A stretch of DNA of 64,000 nucleotides from Erythrobacter sp. KY5 (lineage in GTDB: Bacteria; Pseudomonadota; Alphaproteobacteria; Sphingomonadales; Sphingomonadaceae): the NCBI RefSeq assembly GCF_003264115.1, contig NZ_CP021912.1, positions 1,967,001-2,031,000 of the forward strand, in the 5' to 3' direction. Positions 8,601 to 16,591 of this stretch are shown in pieces. The position numbers and the translations under genes are program-made. Under the pieces are notes generated by a model that ran no database searches, was not told the DNA's origin, and worked only from the letters and a program-made list of their open reading frames with translations. Numbering within the stretch: the first letter of the stretch is position 1; every line of letters begins with the position of its first letter.

Positions 8601-9241
8601 AAGTCGTAGCCGACTACCAGACCACCCGGCTCAGCCTCAAAGCCCACCCGATGTCCTTCCTGCGTGCAGGTCTGGCCGAGCGTGGCTTTGTGCGCGCATG
8701 CGACCTCAGGAACCGAAAGTTCCGGTCCATGGTCAAGGTCGCAGGGGTCGTTCTGATCCGCCAGAGGCCGGGAAGCGCGAAGGGTGTGTGTTTCATCACG
8801 CTTGAGGATGAAACCGGGGTGATCAACCTCGTCGTGTGGCCTGATCTCAAGGAAAAACAGCGCCGTGTGGTCATGGGGGCGCGGCTGATGGAAGTGCGGG
8901 GCCGCGTCGAATATGATGACGAGGTCATCCATGTGATCGCTCACCACATGGATGATGCGACTGACCAGTTATACTCGCTCTCCGACGATATGCTCAACGC
9001 GCCGGTTGCACGTGCTGACCACGTGAATTCACCATTGCCGAGTCAGGTTGGTGGCAAGCGTGTCATGAATCCGAGGGATGACCTGATCGAGAGCGATGCC
9101 GAAGCGATCCGCCCACGCGATCTGATCGACGAACTGCCCGACGCAGATGGTGCGCCGAGGCGAGGACGGCGCAAACTGCCCAACACACGCGTCCATCCAC
9201 GAAATGTGAGGATACTTCCGAACTCTCGCGACTTTCATTGA
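5666..9241 (+). CDS. dnaE2: Error-prone DNA polymerase DnaE2
   Basis: A C-family polymerase III alpha-type protein of 1191 aa, the catalytic partner of ImuA/ImuB in damage-induced mutagenesis. The N-terminal PHP domain starts at FVELGLVSCFSFLRGAS. The polymerase active-site aspartates are in PDIDVDF (D433, D435, D437). The segment FGEYGFPESHAASFAHLVY and a C-terminal OB-fold (VKVAGVVLIRQRPGSAKGV) are typical of DnaE2 rather than DnaE1. It is the third gene of the LexA-controlled operon, 11 bases after udgX. It is somewhat longer than many DnaE2 proteins through an N-terminal extension and a charged C-terminal tail. Confidence 0.93.
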   Translation: MPDAPLTPDKRTLEIDPDLIDRPERAPFVELGLVSCFSFLRGASDAVDLAMTARSLGYDAIGIADANSFAGVVRIHTEATTLKLRPVIGCRIETIEGLAFLAYPKDRAAYGRLSRLISAGRMQTLSGEWQEKGVCEIDLAMLSAHCEDIQLILLPPEDLEAEFAIRVPSNVVPLRPQGDEEAVLMVTAPFSEILPHLTRHLPSLRHLAASYLYRGDDTARIDRLDALARENGLTLLATNDVHYHAPERRPLQDVMTAIANKTTVAQAGHLLHANAERHLKSPQEMQHLFARWPHAIRAAREVADNCDFNLEELRYEYPEEIYPDGMSPQEYLEVETWAGAERRYPHGVPDSVEQTLERELELIARLDLARYFLTIKDIVDFARSVEPPILCQGRGSAANSAVCYCLEITSVDPAKHQLLFDRFISEERKEPPDIDVDFEHERREEVIQYIYKKYGRDRAGLTATVIHYRPRMAIREVGKAMGLSEDVTASLAKTVWGGWGREISEKHAAETGMDITDPHLRRVLKLTEQMIGMPRHLSQHVGGFILTEGSLTETVPIGNGAMPERSFIEWDKDDIEALGILKVDVLALGMLTCIKKCLDLLEAHHDRALTLATVPREDPETYAMLRKGDSLGVFQVESRAQMNMLPRLRPREFYDLVIQVAIVRPGPIQGDMVHPYLKRRRGAEPVQIPAPSPQHGPPDELSSILERTLGVPIFQEQAMKIALDAAKFSSLEANRLRKAMATFRSRGMVDELQDMMVGRMVKRGYDPDFAERCFNQIRGFGEYGFPESHAASFAHLVYVSSWLKCHFPAAFAAALLNSQPMGFYAPAQIVRDAREHGVNVLPPDVNASQWDCTLEEIAQADGGETGRLDKHIAMRMGLRQIDGLPEHIAAQLIAAREEGGDYRDVAELRERGGLGPAHVERLASADAFTSLGLSRRQALWDARSLIAGPDLPLFRAADERDEGAERARTQLPTMPLSEEVVADYQTTRLSLKAHPMSFLRAGLAERGFVRACDLRNRKFRSMVKVAGVVLIRQRPGSAKGVCFITLEDETGVINLVVWPDLKEKQRRVVMGARLMEVRGRVEYDDEVIHVIAHHMDDATDQLYSLSDDMLNAPVARADHVNSPLPSQVGGKRVMNPRDDLIESDAEAIRPRDLIDELPDADGAPRRGRRKLPNTRVHPRNVRILPNSRDFH

Positions 9242-9243
9242 CC

Positions 9244-9984
9244 ATGGCCAGAAAATCCAAACCTTTCAGCATCTCAAGAAAAGTCGGAAAGTTTCGCGCC
9301 GAGCGAACACTATTGGTCGCGGCGATGCTCGGGATTCTGGCTTATTCCGGCTACATCTGGGTCGAGGCGCATCCGGAGCATAACCCTGCTGCCCCGCTCG
9401 ACTTGCGGCATCCGGTTGGTATGGCGACTGCGACAAAGCTGGCAGCGCTCAAAGGCGACCTGCAGGAGTGCCGCGCCGTCATTGATCGCAGCGAAGTCGG
9501 ATATGCTGTGCTTGATCCAGCAGGCGAGGGGCCTTGCATGCGCGCCGACCGAACACGGCTTACCGACTACCCCTTTTCGCCAAACTCGCCGACCATGACA
9601 TGTCCTGTGGCTGCGGCAATGGAATTATGGCGCACCAAGAGCGTGGAGCCTTTCGCACGAGAGATATTTGGAAGCGGGCTCGCCCAGATCGAACATCTGG
9701 GAGTTTATTCCTGCCGTCGCCTATACGGGCGCAGTGAAGGAGCATGGAGCGAGCACGCCACGGGCAATGCGATCGATATTGCGGCGTTCGTGCTTGAGGA
9801 CGGACGCCGGATAAGCGTTCTAGGCGACTGGGATGGCGATCCGGACGAGGCCCGCTTCCTAAGGCAAGTGCGCGATGGAGCGTGCGGAGTGTTCGCGACC
9901 GTGCTGTCGCCTGATTACAATGACGCTCACGCCGACCACTTTCACTTCGATCAGGACGGCCGCTGGACGAGTTTGTGCCGTTAG
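9244..9984 (+). CDS. Extensin-like C-terminal domain protein
   Basis: A membrane-anchored protein of 246 aa. A basic N-terminus and one hydrophobic segment (TLLVAAMLGILAYSGYIWV, about residues 21-39) precede an extensin-like domain. Recognisable parts are the cysteine-rich start (LQECRAVIDRSEVGYAVLDP), LGVYSCRRLYGR, the metal-site-like SEHATGNAIDIAAF and the terminal DYNDAHADHFHFDQDGRW. The H-x-D and HxDHFHFD pattern resembles LAS-type peptidoglycan peptidases, so a cell-envelope role is likely but not shown. I start at the ATG at 9244; a TTG at 9238 overlaps the dnaE2 stop. Its 3' end overlaps phoB by four bases, convergently. Confidence 0.75.
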   Translation: MARKSKPFSISRKVGKFRAERTLLVAAMLGILAYSGYIWVEAHPEHNPAAPLDLRHPVGMATATKLAALKGDLQECRAVIDRSEVGYAVLDPAGEGPCMRADRTRLTDYPFSPNSPTMTCPVAAAMELWRTKSVEPFAREIFGSGLAQIEHLGVYSCRRLYGRSEGAWSEHATGNAIDIAAFVLEDGRRISVLGDWDGDPDEARFLRQVRDGACGVFATVLSPDYNDAHADHFHFDQDGRWTSLCR

Positions 9985-10670
9985 GCTGCTTCGAGCGCAT
10001 ACCCTGCTGAACGCACAGTGCGGATCGGATCCTTCGCGCCTTCAAGACCGATAGCCTTGCGCAGACGACGAATATGCACGTCGACAGTCCGCAGCTCTAT
10101 ATCCGAGCCGGTACCCCAGACGCCGTCGAGCAATTGACCGCGGCTGAAAACGCGTCCCGGACTCTCCATGAAGAACTTGAGAAGGCGGTATTCTGTCGGC
10201 CCCAATTGCAGCGCACGACCACGGCGCTGTACCTTGTGGGCGACCGGGTCGAGCTTGATATCGCCAACCTCAATAGTTTCACCGGCAAGGGCAGGGCGAA
10301 TACGGCGCATGACGGCGGCGACTCGGGCAAGCAGTTCACGCGGACTGAACGGCTTGGTCAGATAATCGTCCGCACCTGTCTCAAGTCCGCGGACACGGTC
10401 ATCTTCAGCCTCGCGCGCGGTCAGCATGATGATAGGCACGTGAGCGGTTTCCTTGTCACGGCGCAGCCTGCGGCACACTTCGATTCCGCTCGTGCCTTCA
10501 ATCATCCAGTCGAGAATGATCAAGTCTGGCACGTCCTCGCTGGCAAGAACCATGGCTTCGTCGCCATCGCCAGTGCAGCGAACATTGTAGCCTTCATTTT
10601 GGAAACGATACTCGAGCAGCTCGGACAGAGCCGGGTCATCTTCGACGAGAAGCAACTTGGCAGCGGACAT
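9981..10670 (-). CDS. phoB: PhoB, phosphate regulon response regulator
   Basis: An OmpR/PhoB-type response regulator of 229 aa. The receiver domain has D54 as phosphoacceptor (LIILDWMIEG), acidic residues in LLLVEDD and the lysine of DDYLTKPF. The C-terminal winged helix includes ELRTVDVHIRRLRKAIG. It activates phosphate-starvation genes after phosphorylation by PhoR. I use the ATG at 10670; an upstream ATG at 10706 lacks conserved sequence. It is the last gene of the phosphate block, 145 bases after phoU, a gap that may hold its own promoter. Confidence 0.92.
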   Translation of the reverse strand: MSAAKLLLVEDDPALSELLEYRFQNEGYNVRCTGDGDEAMVLASEDVPDLIILDWMIEGTSGIEVCRRLRRDKETAHVPIIMLTAREAEDDRVRGLETGADDYLTKPFSPRELLARVAAVMRRIRPALAGETIEVGDIKLDPVAHKVQRRGRALQLGPTEYRLLKFFMESPGRVFSRGQLLDGVWGTGSDIELRTVDVHIRRLRKAIGLEGAKDPIRTVRSAGYALEAA

Positions 10671-10815
10671 CAAATGTCTCCCACGCGAAGCCCCAGAATT
10701 AGACAAGGGCGGTCGCGATCCACATGTTTCATTTCGGCTACAGTTTGATGAATCTCACAGCGCCAACTTTTCCACAATCGTCGAAAATCGCTCTGCACAA
10801 GTAAGCGACAGGCTT

Positions 10816-11484
10816 CTAGCGGTCTTCTTCGGGAGGATAAGAGCCAGTGGCCGCGAAGTGAACCATTTCGGCCACGTTAGTTGCGTGATCACCAATACGT
10901 TCGAGATTACGGGCGACGAACAACAATTGAGCAGCGCTCGAAATGGTCGCAGGATTTTCCACCATGTGGCTCACAAGATTGCGGAAAATGCTGTTGTAGA
11001 ATGCATCGACCTTGGCATCGGTGCTGATGACTTCGCGCGCAAGGCCGGGATCGCGTGCTGCATAGGCGGTAAGCACATCGTGCACCATTTCGCCAGCAAG
11101 CTCGCCCATTGCGGGGAGCAGAGTGAGCGGTTCGAAGCGTTCGCGCCCCTCAATCATGCTGACGCGCTTGGCGATGTTTTTCGAATAATCTCCGATGCGC
11201 TCCACCACGCCTGCGATTTTCAAAGCCGCGATGACTTCGCGAAGGTCGTCCGCCATGGGCGCGCGCAGGGCGATGATCCGCACGGCCAACTTGTCCACTT
11301 CAGTTTCGAGCGCGTCGATCTTCTTGTCACGCTCTACGACGCGATCACCAAGCTCTTCGTCGCCGCGAACCATCGCTTCGAGAGCTTCCTGAATAGCAAC
11401 TTCGGCAAGACCGCCCATCTCCGCGATAAGGCCGCGAAGCCGGGTGATGTCTTCATCAAATGCCTTGACCGTATGGTCTGCCAT
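10816..11484 (-). CDS. phoU: PhoU, phosphate signalling protein
   Basis: A 222-aa helical protein with the two three-helix-bundle repeats of PhoU. Metal-binding-like repeats are visible (ERIGDYSKNIAKR and ERIGDHATNVAE). It links the Pst transporter to PhoR and keeps the Pho regulon off when phosphate is plentiful. Its start codon shares one base with the pstB stop (TAATG on the minus strand), so the two are translationally coupled. Confidence 0.93.
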   Translation of the reverse strand: MADHTVKAFDEDITRLRGLIAEMGGLAEVAIQEALEAMVRGDEELGDRVVERDKKIDALETEVDKLAVRIIALRAPMADDLREVIAALKIAGVVERIGDYSKNIAKRVSMIEGRERFEPLTLLPAMGELAGEMVHDVLTAYAARDPGLAREVISTDAKVDAFYNSIFRNLVSHMVENPATISSAAQLLFVARNLERIGDHATNVAEMVHFAATGSYPPEEDR

Positions 11485-12275
11485 TAGCCGTAGCGCCCTG
11501 TGATATAGTCTTTGGTGCGCTCTTCGATCGGGTTGGTGAAGATGTCCGATGTCGGACCATACTCGACCATCTTCCCGAGGTGGAAAAATGCGGTGCGTTG
11601 TGAAACGCGCGCTGCCTGTTGCATGGAGTGCGTCACTATTACGATAGCATAACGCCCCGAGAGCTCATCGATCAACTCTTCGATCTTGGCGGTCGCAATC
11701 GGGTCGAGTGCCGAAGCCGGCTCGTCCATCAGGATAACCTCTGGATCGACGGCGATTGCACGGGCGATACAAAGGCGCTGTTGTTGGCCTCCCGAGAGAG
11801 CCGTGCCGGATTCCTCCAGGCGGTCCTTCACCTCGTCCCAGAGTCCAGCACGTGTGAGCGAACGCTCCACAATGACATCGAGGTCGGCCTTCTTCTCACC
11901 TAACCCATGTATCTTCGGACCGTAGGCGATATTTTCGTAGATCGACTTGGGGAAGGGATTCGGTTTCTGAAAAACCATGCCAACGCGAGCTCGCAGTTGG
12001 ACAACATCCATGGCATCGGAATGGATGTCCTCCCCTTCCAGCTCGATCAGGCCTTCGACACGTGCGACGGGAATGGTGTCATTCATACGGTTGAAGCACC
12101 GTAGGAAAGTCGACTTTCCGCAGCCGGACGGGCCGATAAAGGCGGTCACATAATCGGGCGAGATGTCGATCGACACCTCGTCGATGGCCTTCTTTGCGCC
12201 GTAGTAGACCGAGACATCGCGCGCGATCATCTTCGCGCCTTTGTCGTGCTGAATGCTTTCGTGGACTAGAGTCAC
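11484..12275 (-). CDS. pstB: PstB, phosphate ABC transporter ATPase
   Basis: The ATPase of the high-affinity phosphate importer, 263 aa, at the inner face of the cytoplasmic membrane. It has Walker [10 protein letters not shown], the signature LSGGQQQR, Walker B VILMDEP and the switch histidine in [19 protein letters not shown] after the P-loop is typical of PstB. The start overlaps the pstA stop by four bases and the stop shares a base with phoU. Confidence 0.95.
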   Translation of the reverse strand: MTLVHESIQHDKGAKMIARDVSVYYGAKKAIDEVSIDISPDYVTAFIGPSGCGKSTFLRCFNRMNDTIPVARVEGLIELEGEDIHSDAMDVVQLRARVGMVFQKPNPFPKSIYENIAYGPKIHGLGEKKADLDVIVERSLTRAGLWDEVKDRLEESGTALSGGQQQRLCIARAIAVDPEVILMDEPASALDPIATAKIEELIDELSGRYAIVIVTHSMQQAARVSQRTAFFHLGKMVEYGPTSDIFTNPIEERTKDYITGRYG

Positions 12276-13537
12276 CAGGTTTTCTCGAACTTATTGCGCA
12301 GGTAAATGGCGAGGCCGTTCATCAGAAGAAGGAACAGCAGGAGGACAATGATCGCAGCGCTGGTGCGCTCGACGAAACCGCGGTCGATTTCATCCGACCA
12401 TAGAAAAATCTGCATCGGTAGGACGGTCGCTGGCGAGGTGAAGCCGTCAGGCGGCGTGGCCACGAATGCACGCATCCCGATAAGCAGCAGGGGTGCGGTT
12501 TCACCCAGGGCGCGGGCCATTCCGATAATCGTTCCCGTCAGCATACCCGGCAGCGCCAGTGGCAAAACATGATGAAAGACGACCTGAATCGGCGAGGCCC
12601 CCACGGCCAAGGCTCCATCGCGGATTGACGGCGGAACGGACTTGATTGCGTTCCGGCCTGAGATGACGATTACAGGCATCGTCATGAGTGCAAGGGTCAT
12701 ACCCCCGATTACCGGCGCCGATCGCAGGTTCGGGAAAAGGGTCAGGAACACTGCAAGACCCAGAAGGCCGAAGATGATCGACGGGACAGCCGCGAGGTTG
12801 TTGATCGAAACCTCTATCAGGTCGGTCCATCTGTTTTTCGGCGCATACTCTTCAAGGTAGAGCGCCGCGAGTACTCCGATGGGGAAAGCGAGCAGAAAGG
12901 TCACGATCATTGTCAGGATCGATCCTTTCAGCGCCCCCCAGATGCCAACCTGCTGAGGGCTGGTCGCATCAGAGCGAGCCAGGAAGCCCCAGTCCCAGTT
13001 TTCCGCGAGCTTGCCTTCGCTTGCGAGCTGCTGAGCGAGGGCCTGCATCTCTTCTGACCCTTCGCCTGCGAGACCAGCTGCGAGATCCGAAGATGCGGCG
13101 AGCTGGAAGGTCTCGGTACGGTCGATCAGCGATGGGTCTTCTTTCAAAGCATCGGCAACGTCGCGCCATGCATCGCGGCTGACCTGCTCTGCGCCTGCTT
13201 CACCAAGCGAACGCTCGGCATAGAACTCGACAATGTCAGGCAGCCCTTGCATTTCCAGGACTTGCGTTGCGCTGGGAGCAGTGAGCGAAACTTCGTCACC
13301 GGTCACGCCGCTTTCCGGCATGTTGATCTCGACTGCAAGCTCAGCGCGCTGGAAACCGCCGATGCCATTGGCAAGCATGTTGCCAAGCAGGAAGATCAGC
13401 ACGGCAATCGAGAACACAATTGCGCCAAGACCGAGGGCACGAAAGCGCCGTTCAGCCCGGTACCGCTGGTTGAGACGTTTGGCGAAGGCTTCGGTGCGGG
13501 TCGGGCCGCCGGCTATTGGGGCGCTCTGATTATTCAT
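12272..13537 (-). CDS. pstA: PstA, phosphate ABC transporter permease (long form)
   Basis: A membrane permease of 421 aa, longer than the roughly 290-aa E. coli PstA. After the first membrane segment ([20 protein letters not shown]) there is a hydrophilic insert of about 150 residues resembling the DUF3333 region of alphaproteobacterial PstA. The conserved permease core follows ([29 protein letters not shown] through the EAA-type loop [26 protein letters not shown]). The start is MNNQ at 13537, overlapping pstC by eight bases; an ATG at 13546 is possible. Confidence 0.9.
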   Translation of the reverse strand: MNNQSAPIAGGPTRTEAFAKRLNQRYRAERRFRALGLGAIVFSIAVLIFLLGNMLANGIGGFQRAELAVEINMPESGVTGDEVSLTAPSATQVLEMQGLPDIVEFYAERSLGEAGAEQVSRDAWRDVADALKEDPSLIDRTETFQLAASSDLAAGLAGEGSEEMQALAQQLASEGKLAENWDWGFLARSDATSPQQVGIWGALKGSILTMIVTFLLAFPIGVLAALYLEEYAPKNRWTDLIEVSINNLAAVPSIIFGLLGLAVFLTLFPNLRSAPVIGGMTLALMTMPVIVISGRNAIKSVPPSIRDGALAVGASPIQVVFHHVLPLALPGMLTGTIIGMARALGETAPLLLIGMRAFVATPPDGFTSPATVLPMQIFLWSDEIDRGFVERTSAAIIVLLLFLLLMNGLAIYLRNKFEKTW

Positions 13538-14915
13538 AGGCCTCACGGAAGCGTTTGACGACGCGCAGTGCGATGATGTTTAGCACGAGCGTCACAAGGA
13601 ACAGGACAAAACCGAGTGCGAAGGCGCTCAGGGTCGCCGGGTGATCGAAACTGCCTTCGCCGGTCAGCATGGCAACGATCTGGTATGTCACCGTCGTCAT
13701 GGTTTCGAGCGGGTTGGCGGTGAGGTTCGACGAAGCACCCGCAGCCATAACCACAATCATGGTTTCGCCGATAGCGCGGCTGACGGCGAGCATTATCCCG
13801 GCAACGATCCCGGGCAAAGCAGCGGGGAAGAGAACGCGCTTGATCGTTTCGGACTGGGTTGCCCCCATAGCAAGGCTGCCATCGCGCATCGCGCTGGGAA
13901 CGGCTGCCATCGAATCGTCCGCCATTGATGATACGAACGGAATGATCATGACGCCCATTACGACACCAGCTGCAAGTGCGCTTTCGCTTGATGCACCCGA
14001 AATGCCGACCGAAACCGCAAGATCGCGTACGGCAGGCGCGACAGTCAGGGCGGCGAAATAGCCGTAAACAACGGTCGGGATACCTGCGAGGATCTCCAGC
14101 GCCGGCTTGACCCATGCGCGCAGCGAGGGCGCAGCGTACTGCGTGAGATAAATCGCGCTCATCAGCCCGAGCGGGATGGCCACGATCATCGCGATAATCG
14201 CGCCGATAAAGATCGTGCCCCAGAACAGCGGGATTGCGCCGAACCGTGAACCATCCGGATTGTCCGGGTTGCTCATCGGGTCTGGCCCCCAGAAGGTTCC
14301 GAACAGGAAGTCGACTGGCGAGACCATCCCGAAAAAGCGAATGGTTTCAAACACGAGGCTCGCCACGATGCCGAAAGTCGTCAGGATAGCGACCAGAGAA
14401 GCGGCGAGCAAAATGCCCATCACAGTCCGCTCAACCTTGGTCCGCGCTCGAAAATCAGGGCGCACGCGCATGAACGCAAAGGCGCCGCCGGCAAATGCGA
14501 TCAGGACAGTGATAGCATAACCGATGAGAGAATATCGCTGAGTCGCGGTGCGGAATGGCTCAACGAGCGCTTCTGCGCCTTCATTGAACACGCCCGGAGC
14601 ATACCCGTTCGCAACCGCGCGCGCTTCGGCCAACCATGCTTCGCGCTCAAATCCGAAAGTCGGCAACGTCTCGCCAGCAGATGAGGCAAGGACCGATTGC
14701 GTCACGAGATAGGGAGCCATCTGTGTCCACAGCGTGATGAAGGCGAGGACAGGCAGGACGATCCAGATCGCCACGTACCACGCATAATATGTAGGCCGAG
14801 CTGCTGCGCGTGTCTCGGGGTTTGCTTTCTGAAAGCTCCACGCCTTGGCTCGGCCTGCAAGCCATCCGGCGAGCCCCAGCCCGACAGCAATCAAGATGAG
14901 TGTAATTGGCGACAT
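13530..14915 (-). CDS. pstC: PstC, phosphate ABC transporter permease (long form)
   Basis: The second permease of the phosphate importer, 461 aa. Two N-terminal membrane segments flank an extra soluble region (residues about 75-125), as in other long alphaproteobacterial PstC proteins. The permease core contains AIYLTQYAAPSLRAWVKPALEILAGIPTVVYG and the EAA-type loop DGSLAMGATQSETIKRVLFPAALPGI. It is the first pst gene after phoR, with a 130-base gap that probably holds a promoter. No pstS (binding protein) gene is in the window. Confidence 0.9.
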   Translation of the reverse strand: MSPITLILIAVGLGLAGWLAGRAKAWSFQKANPETRAAARPTYYAWYVAIWIVLPVLAFITLWTQMAPYLVTQSVLASSAGETLPTFGFEREAWLAEARAVANGYAPGVFNEGAEALVEPFRTATQRYSLIGYAITVLIAFAGGAFAFMRVRPDFRARTKVERTVMGILLAASLVAILTTFGIVASLVFETIRFFGMVSPVDFLFGTFWGPDPMSNPDNPDGSRFGAIPLFWGTIFIGAIIAMIVAIPLGLMSAIYLTQYAAPSLRAWVKPALEILAGIPTVVYGYFAALTVAPAVRDLAVSVGISGASSESALAAGVVMGVMIIPFVSSMADDSMAAVPSAMRDGSLAMGATQSETIKRVLFPAALPGIVAGIMLAVSRAIGETMIVVMAAGASSNLTANPLETMTTVTYQIVAMLTGEGSFDHPATLSAFALGFVLFLVTLVLNIIALRVVKRFREAYE

Positions 14916-15044
14916 GAACTAAACCTGGTTCCCCTTGAAGGATTGTCACGCGGTCAGGTTAGCCGCGGAATTCCTGTGTGAGATGCGCCCGACGATTCCC
15001 TGTGATGGGCACTCGGTGCCGAATGTAGATAAAATAAGACACCA

Positions 15045-16310
15045 CTAAGACAATGTACGGCTTTCCGGTTCTCGATCCTCGTTTCCGTTTTGGATCGGCA
15101 TCGCGTCAGAGGATGTGTTGGCGGCTTTCTTCTTTGCCTTCGCGATAGGCAAGCGCACTACCACTCGCGTACCTTTGCCAAGATCGCTGTCGATGTTGAG
15201 GCGTCCGCGATGGCGCTCCACGATGTGTTTAACGATCGCGAGCCCAAGACCCGTTCCCCCTGAGGCCCGGCTGCGCCCGGGATCCGTCCGATAGAAACGG
15301 CGAGTGAGGTGGGGTAGTTGTTCTGGCGCAATTCCATCACCTTGATCCGTAACGGCAATTCGCGCCATTCCGTCTTGCGAGCGGTCAAGGCGAACCGTCA
15401 CAGGTGTGTCGGCTGACCCGTATTTGAGGGCGTTGTCGACAAGGTTTCTTACCACCTGTTCAAGCTGCTGCAGGTCGCCTTTGACGAGTGGGTTTTCCAA
15501 AATCTCAAGCTTAAGGCGATCAACCCTCTGCGATCCCGCCGCATCACGCGCAGCGCGTTCGGCCAGCGCCGCCAGCTCAAGCCTGGTTTCTGGTAGGTCG
15601 TGCTTTTCGGCTTCCACACGCGAAAGGCTCATCAGGTCGCTGATAAGGTTTTGCAGCCTCTGTCCCTCGCGCTCGATAATGCCGAGAAACTTTTGTGAGG
15701 TGGGAGAATCGAGGCTGTCGCCGCTTTCGCGCAGGGTTTCGACATAGCCAAGGATTGCCGCAAGTGGAGTGCGCAACTCGTGACTGGCATTGGCCACAAA
15801 GTCTGTATGAGCCCGGCTTATGTCCGCCTCGGCCGTCTGGTTGATCAGCTCGATAACCGCGAGGTCCTGATCCACCGACTGGTGGTTGATCAGCCAGATA
15901 TCCTGACGTCTAACAAGCCCTCTTACGATAGCCTGCCCATTTCGATTTTCGCTCAAAAGCGAGATCGCTTCGGGCTGCCTGAATGCGACCCTCGCATCCT
16001 GGCCAATTATGTGCTGGCCCAGCATCCTGCGCGCGGCACGGTTGGCGATTGCGATGGTGTTGCGTTCGGTGACCAGCAGGGGAACGGATGAGTTCTCGAT
16101 CAGCTTGCGCATTGACTGGGTGCTAAACGGGGCCTCGACAACGACACGTTCCGGCTCAGGTGGACGGCCAGAGGCGAGCAGAAGAGAGCCGATCCAGACG
16201 ATGGTCACAGCTAATGCAATTGCGGCGTCCAGCCCCTGCAAGAGCATCGCCACAAGCGCGGCCAATGCGAGCATGATACCAGCGAGTGGAAAGGTCTGTT
16301 TGAGGCCCAT
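15045..16310 (-). CDS. phoR: PhoR, phosphate regulon sensor histidine kinase
   Basis: A membrane histidine kinase of 421 aa. Two hydrophobic segments occupy residues 8-25 and 29-47, followed by a PAS-like domain (about 65-160). The phosphoacceptor histidine is H177 (FVANASHELRTPLAAILGY). The ATPase domain has an N box (NLVDNALKYGS) and G boxes (DQGDGIAPEQL, GGTGLGLAIVKHIVERHRG). It phosphorylates PhoB, which is encoded at the far end of the block, with pstC-pstA-pstB-phoU in between. The ATG at 16310 places a membrane segment immediately after a short N-terminus, as expected. Confidence 0.9.
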   Translation of the reverse strand: MGLKQTFPLAGIMLALAALVAMLLQGLDAAIALAVTIVWIGSLLLASGRPPEPERVVVEAPFSTQSMRKLIENSSVPLLVTERNTIAIANRAARRMLGQHIIGQDARVAFRQPEAISLLSENRNGQAIVRGLVRRQDIWLINHQSVDQDLAVIELINQTAEADISRAHTDFVANASHELRTPLAAILGYVETLRESGDSLDSPTSQKFLGIIEREGQRLQNLISDLMSLSRVEAEKHDLPETRLELAALAERAARDAAGSQRVDRLKLEILENPLVKGDLQQLEQVVRNLVDNALKYGSADTPVTVRLDRSQDGMARIAVTDQGDGIAPEQLPHLTRRFYRTDPGRSRASGGTGLGLAIVKHIVERHRGRLNIDSDLGKGTRVVVRLPIAKAKKKAANTSSDAMPIQNGNEDREPESRTLS

Positions 16311-16411
16311 GGCGCGGTGGCTCTACAGCGCTGCGCGAAGGCGCGAAACCCCGCGCGTGCAAAATGCACGCTTTCCAGAACAATTCTGCAGGGAGCGTCG
16401 CAACAAAGAGG

Positions 16412-16486
16412 TGGTGACCCGTACGGGAATCGAACCCGTGTTTCAGCCGTGAAAGGGCCGCGTCCTAACCGCTAGACGAACGGGCC
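16412..16486 (-). tRNA. tRNA-Glu (anticodon TTC)
   Basis: Reading the minus strand gives a full cloverleaf of 75 nt with an encoded CCA end. The acceptor stem pairs GGCCCGT with ACGGGTC, the D arm is GTCTAGCGGTTAGGAC, and the anticodon arm is CGGCC-CTTTCAC-GGCTG with anticodon TTC. The T arm contains GGTTCGATTCC. The discriminator base is A. Confidence 0.96.
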
Positions 16487-16506
16487 ACGCTCGTTGCGAG
16501 AGCGCG

Positions 16507-16535
16507 CATCTAGGGGGGCATTTCGGATGGGTCAA
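16507..16535 (-). promoter_or_regulatory. Predicted tRNA-Glu promoter
   Basis: On the minus strand TTGACC (16530-16535) and TAGATG (16507-16512) are separated by 17 bp. A start about seven bases further on would leave a short leader before the tRNA 5' end at 16486. A C-rich stretch occupies the spacer next to the -10. Confidence 0.7.
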
Positions 16536-16591
16536 GCCCTGTGTGTGTTGCATTGTAGAAAAATTTCGCGCGCGCACAATTTTCCGTTACG

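Noticed and set aside
14916..15044. Possible PhoB-binding (Pho) box between phoR and pstC
   Set aside because: Short TGTCAC-like pieces are present, but I could not find two direct repeats with the right spacing.
16350..16375. Hairpin GCGTGC...GCACGC downstream of tRNA-Glu as a terminator
   Set aside because: The stem is clear but no U-tract follows on the minus strand; it may be chance or an RNA-processing element.
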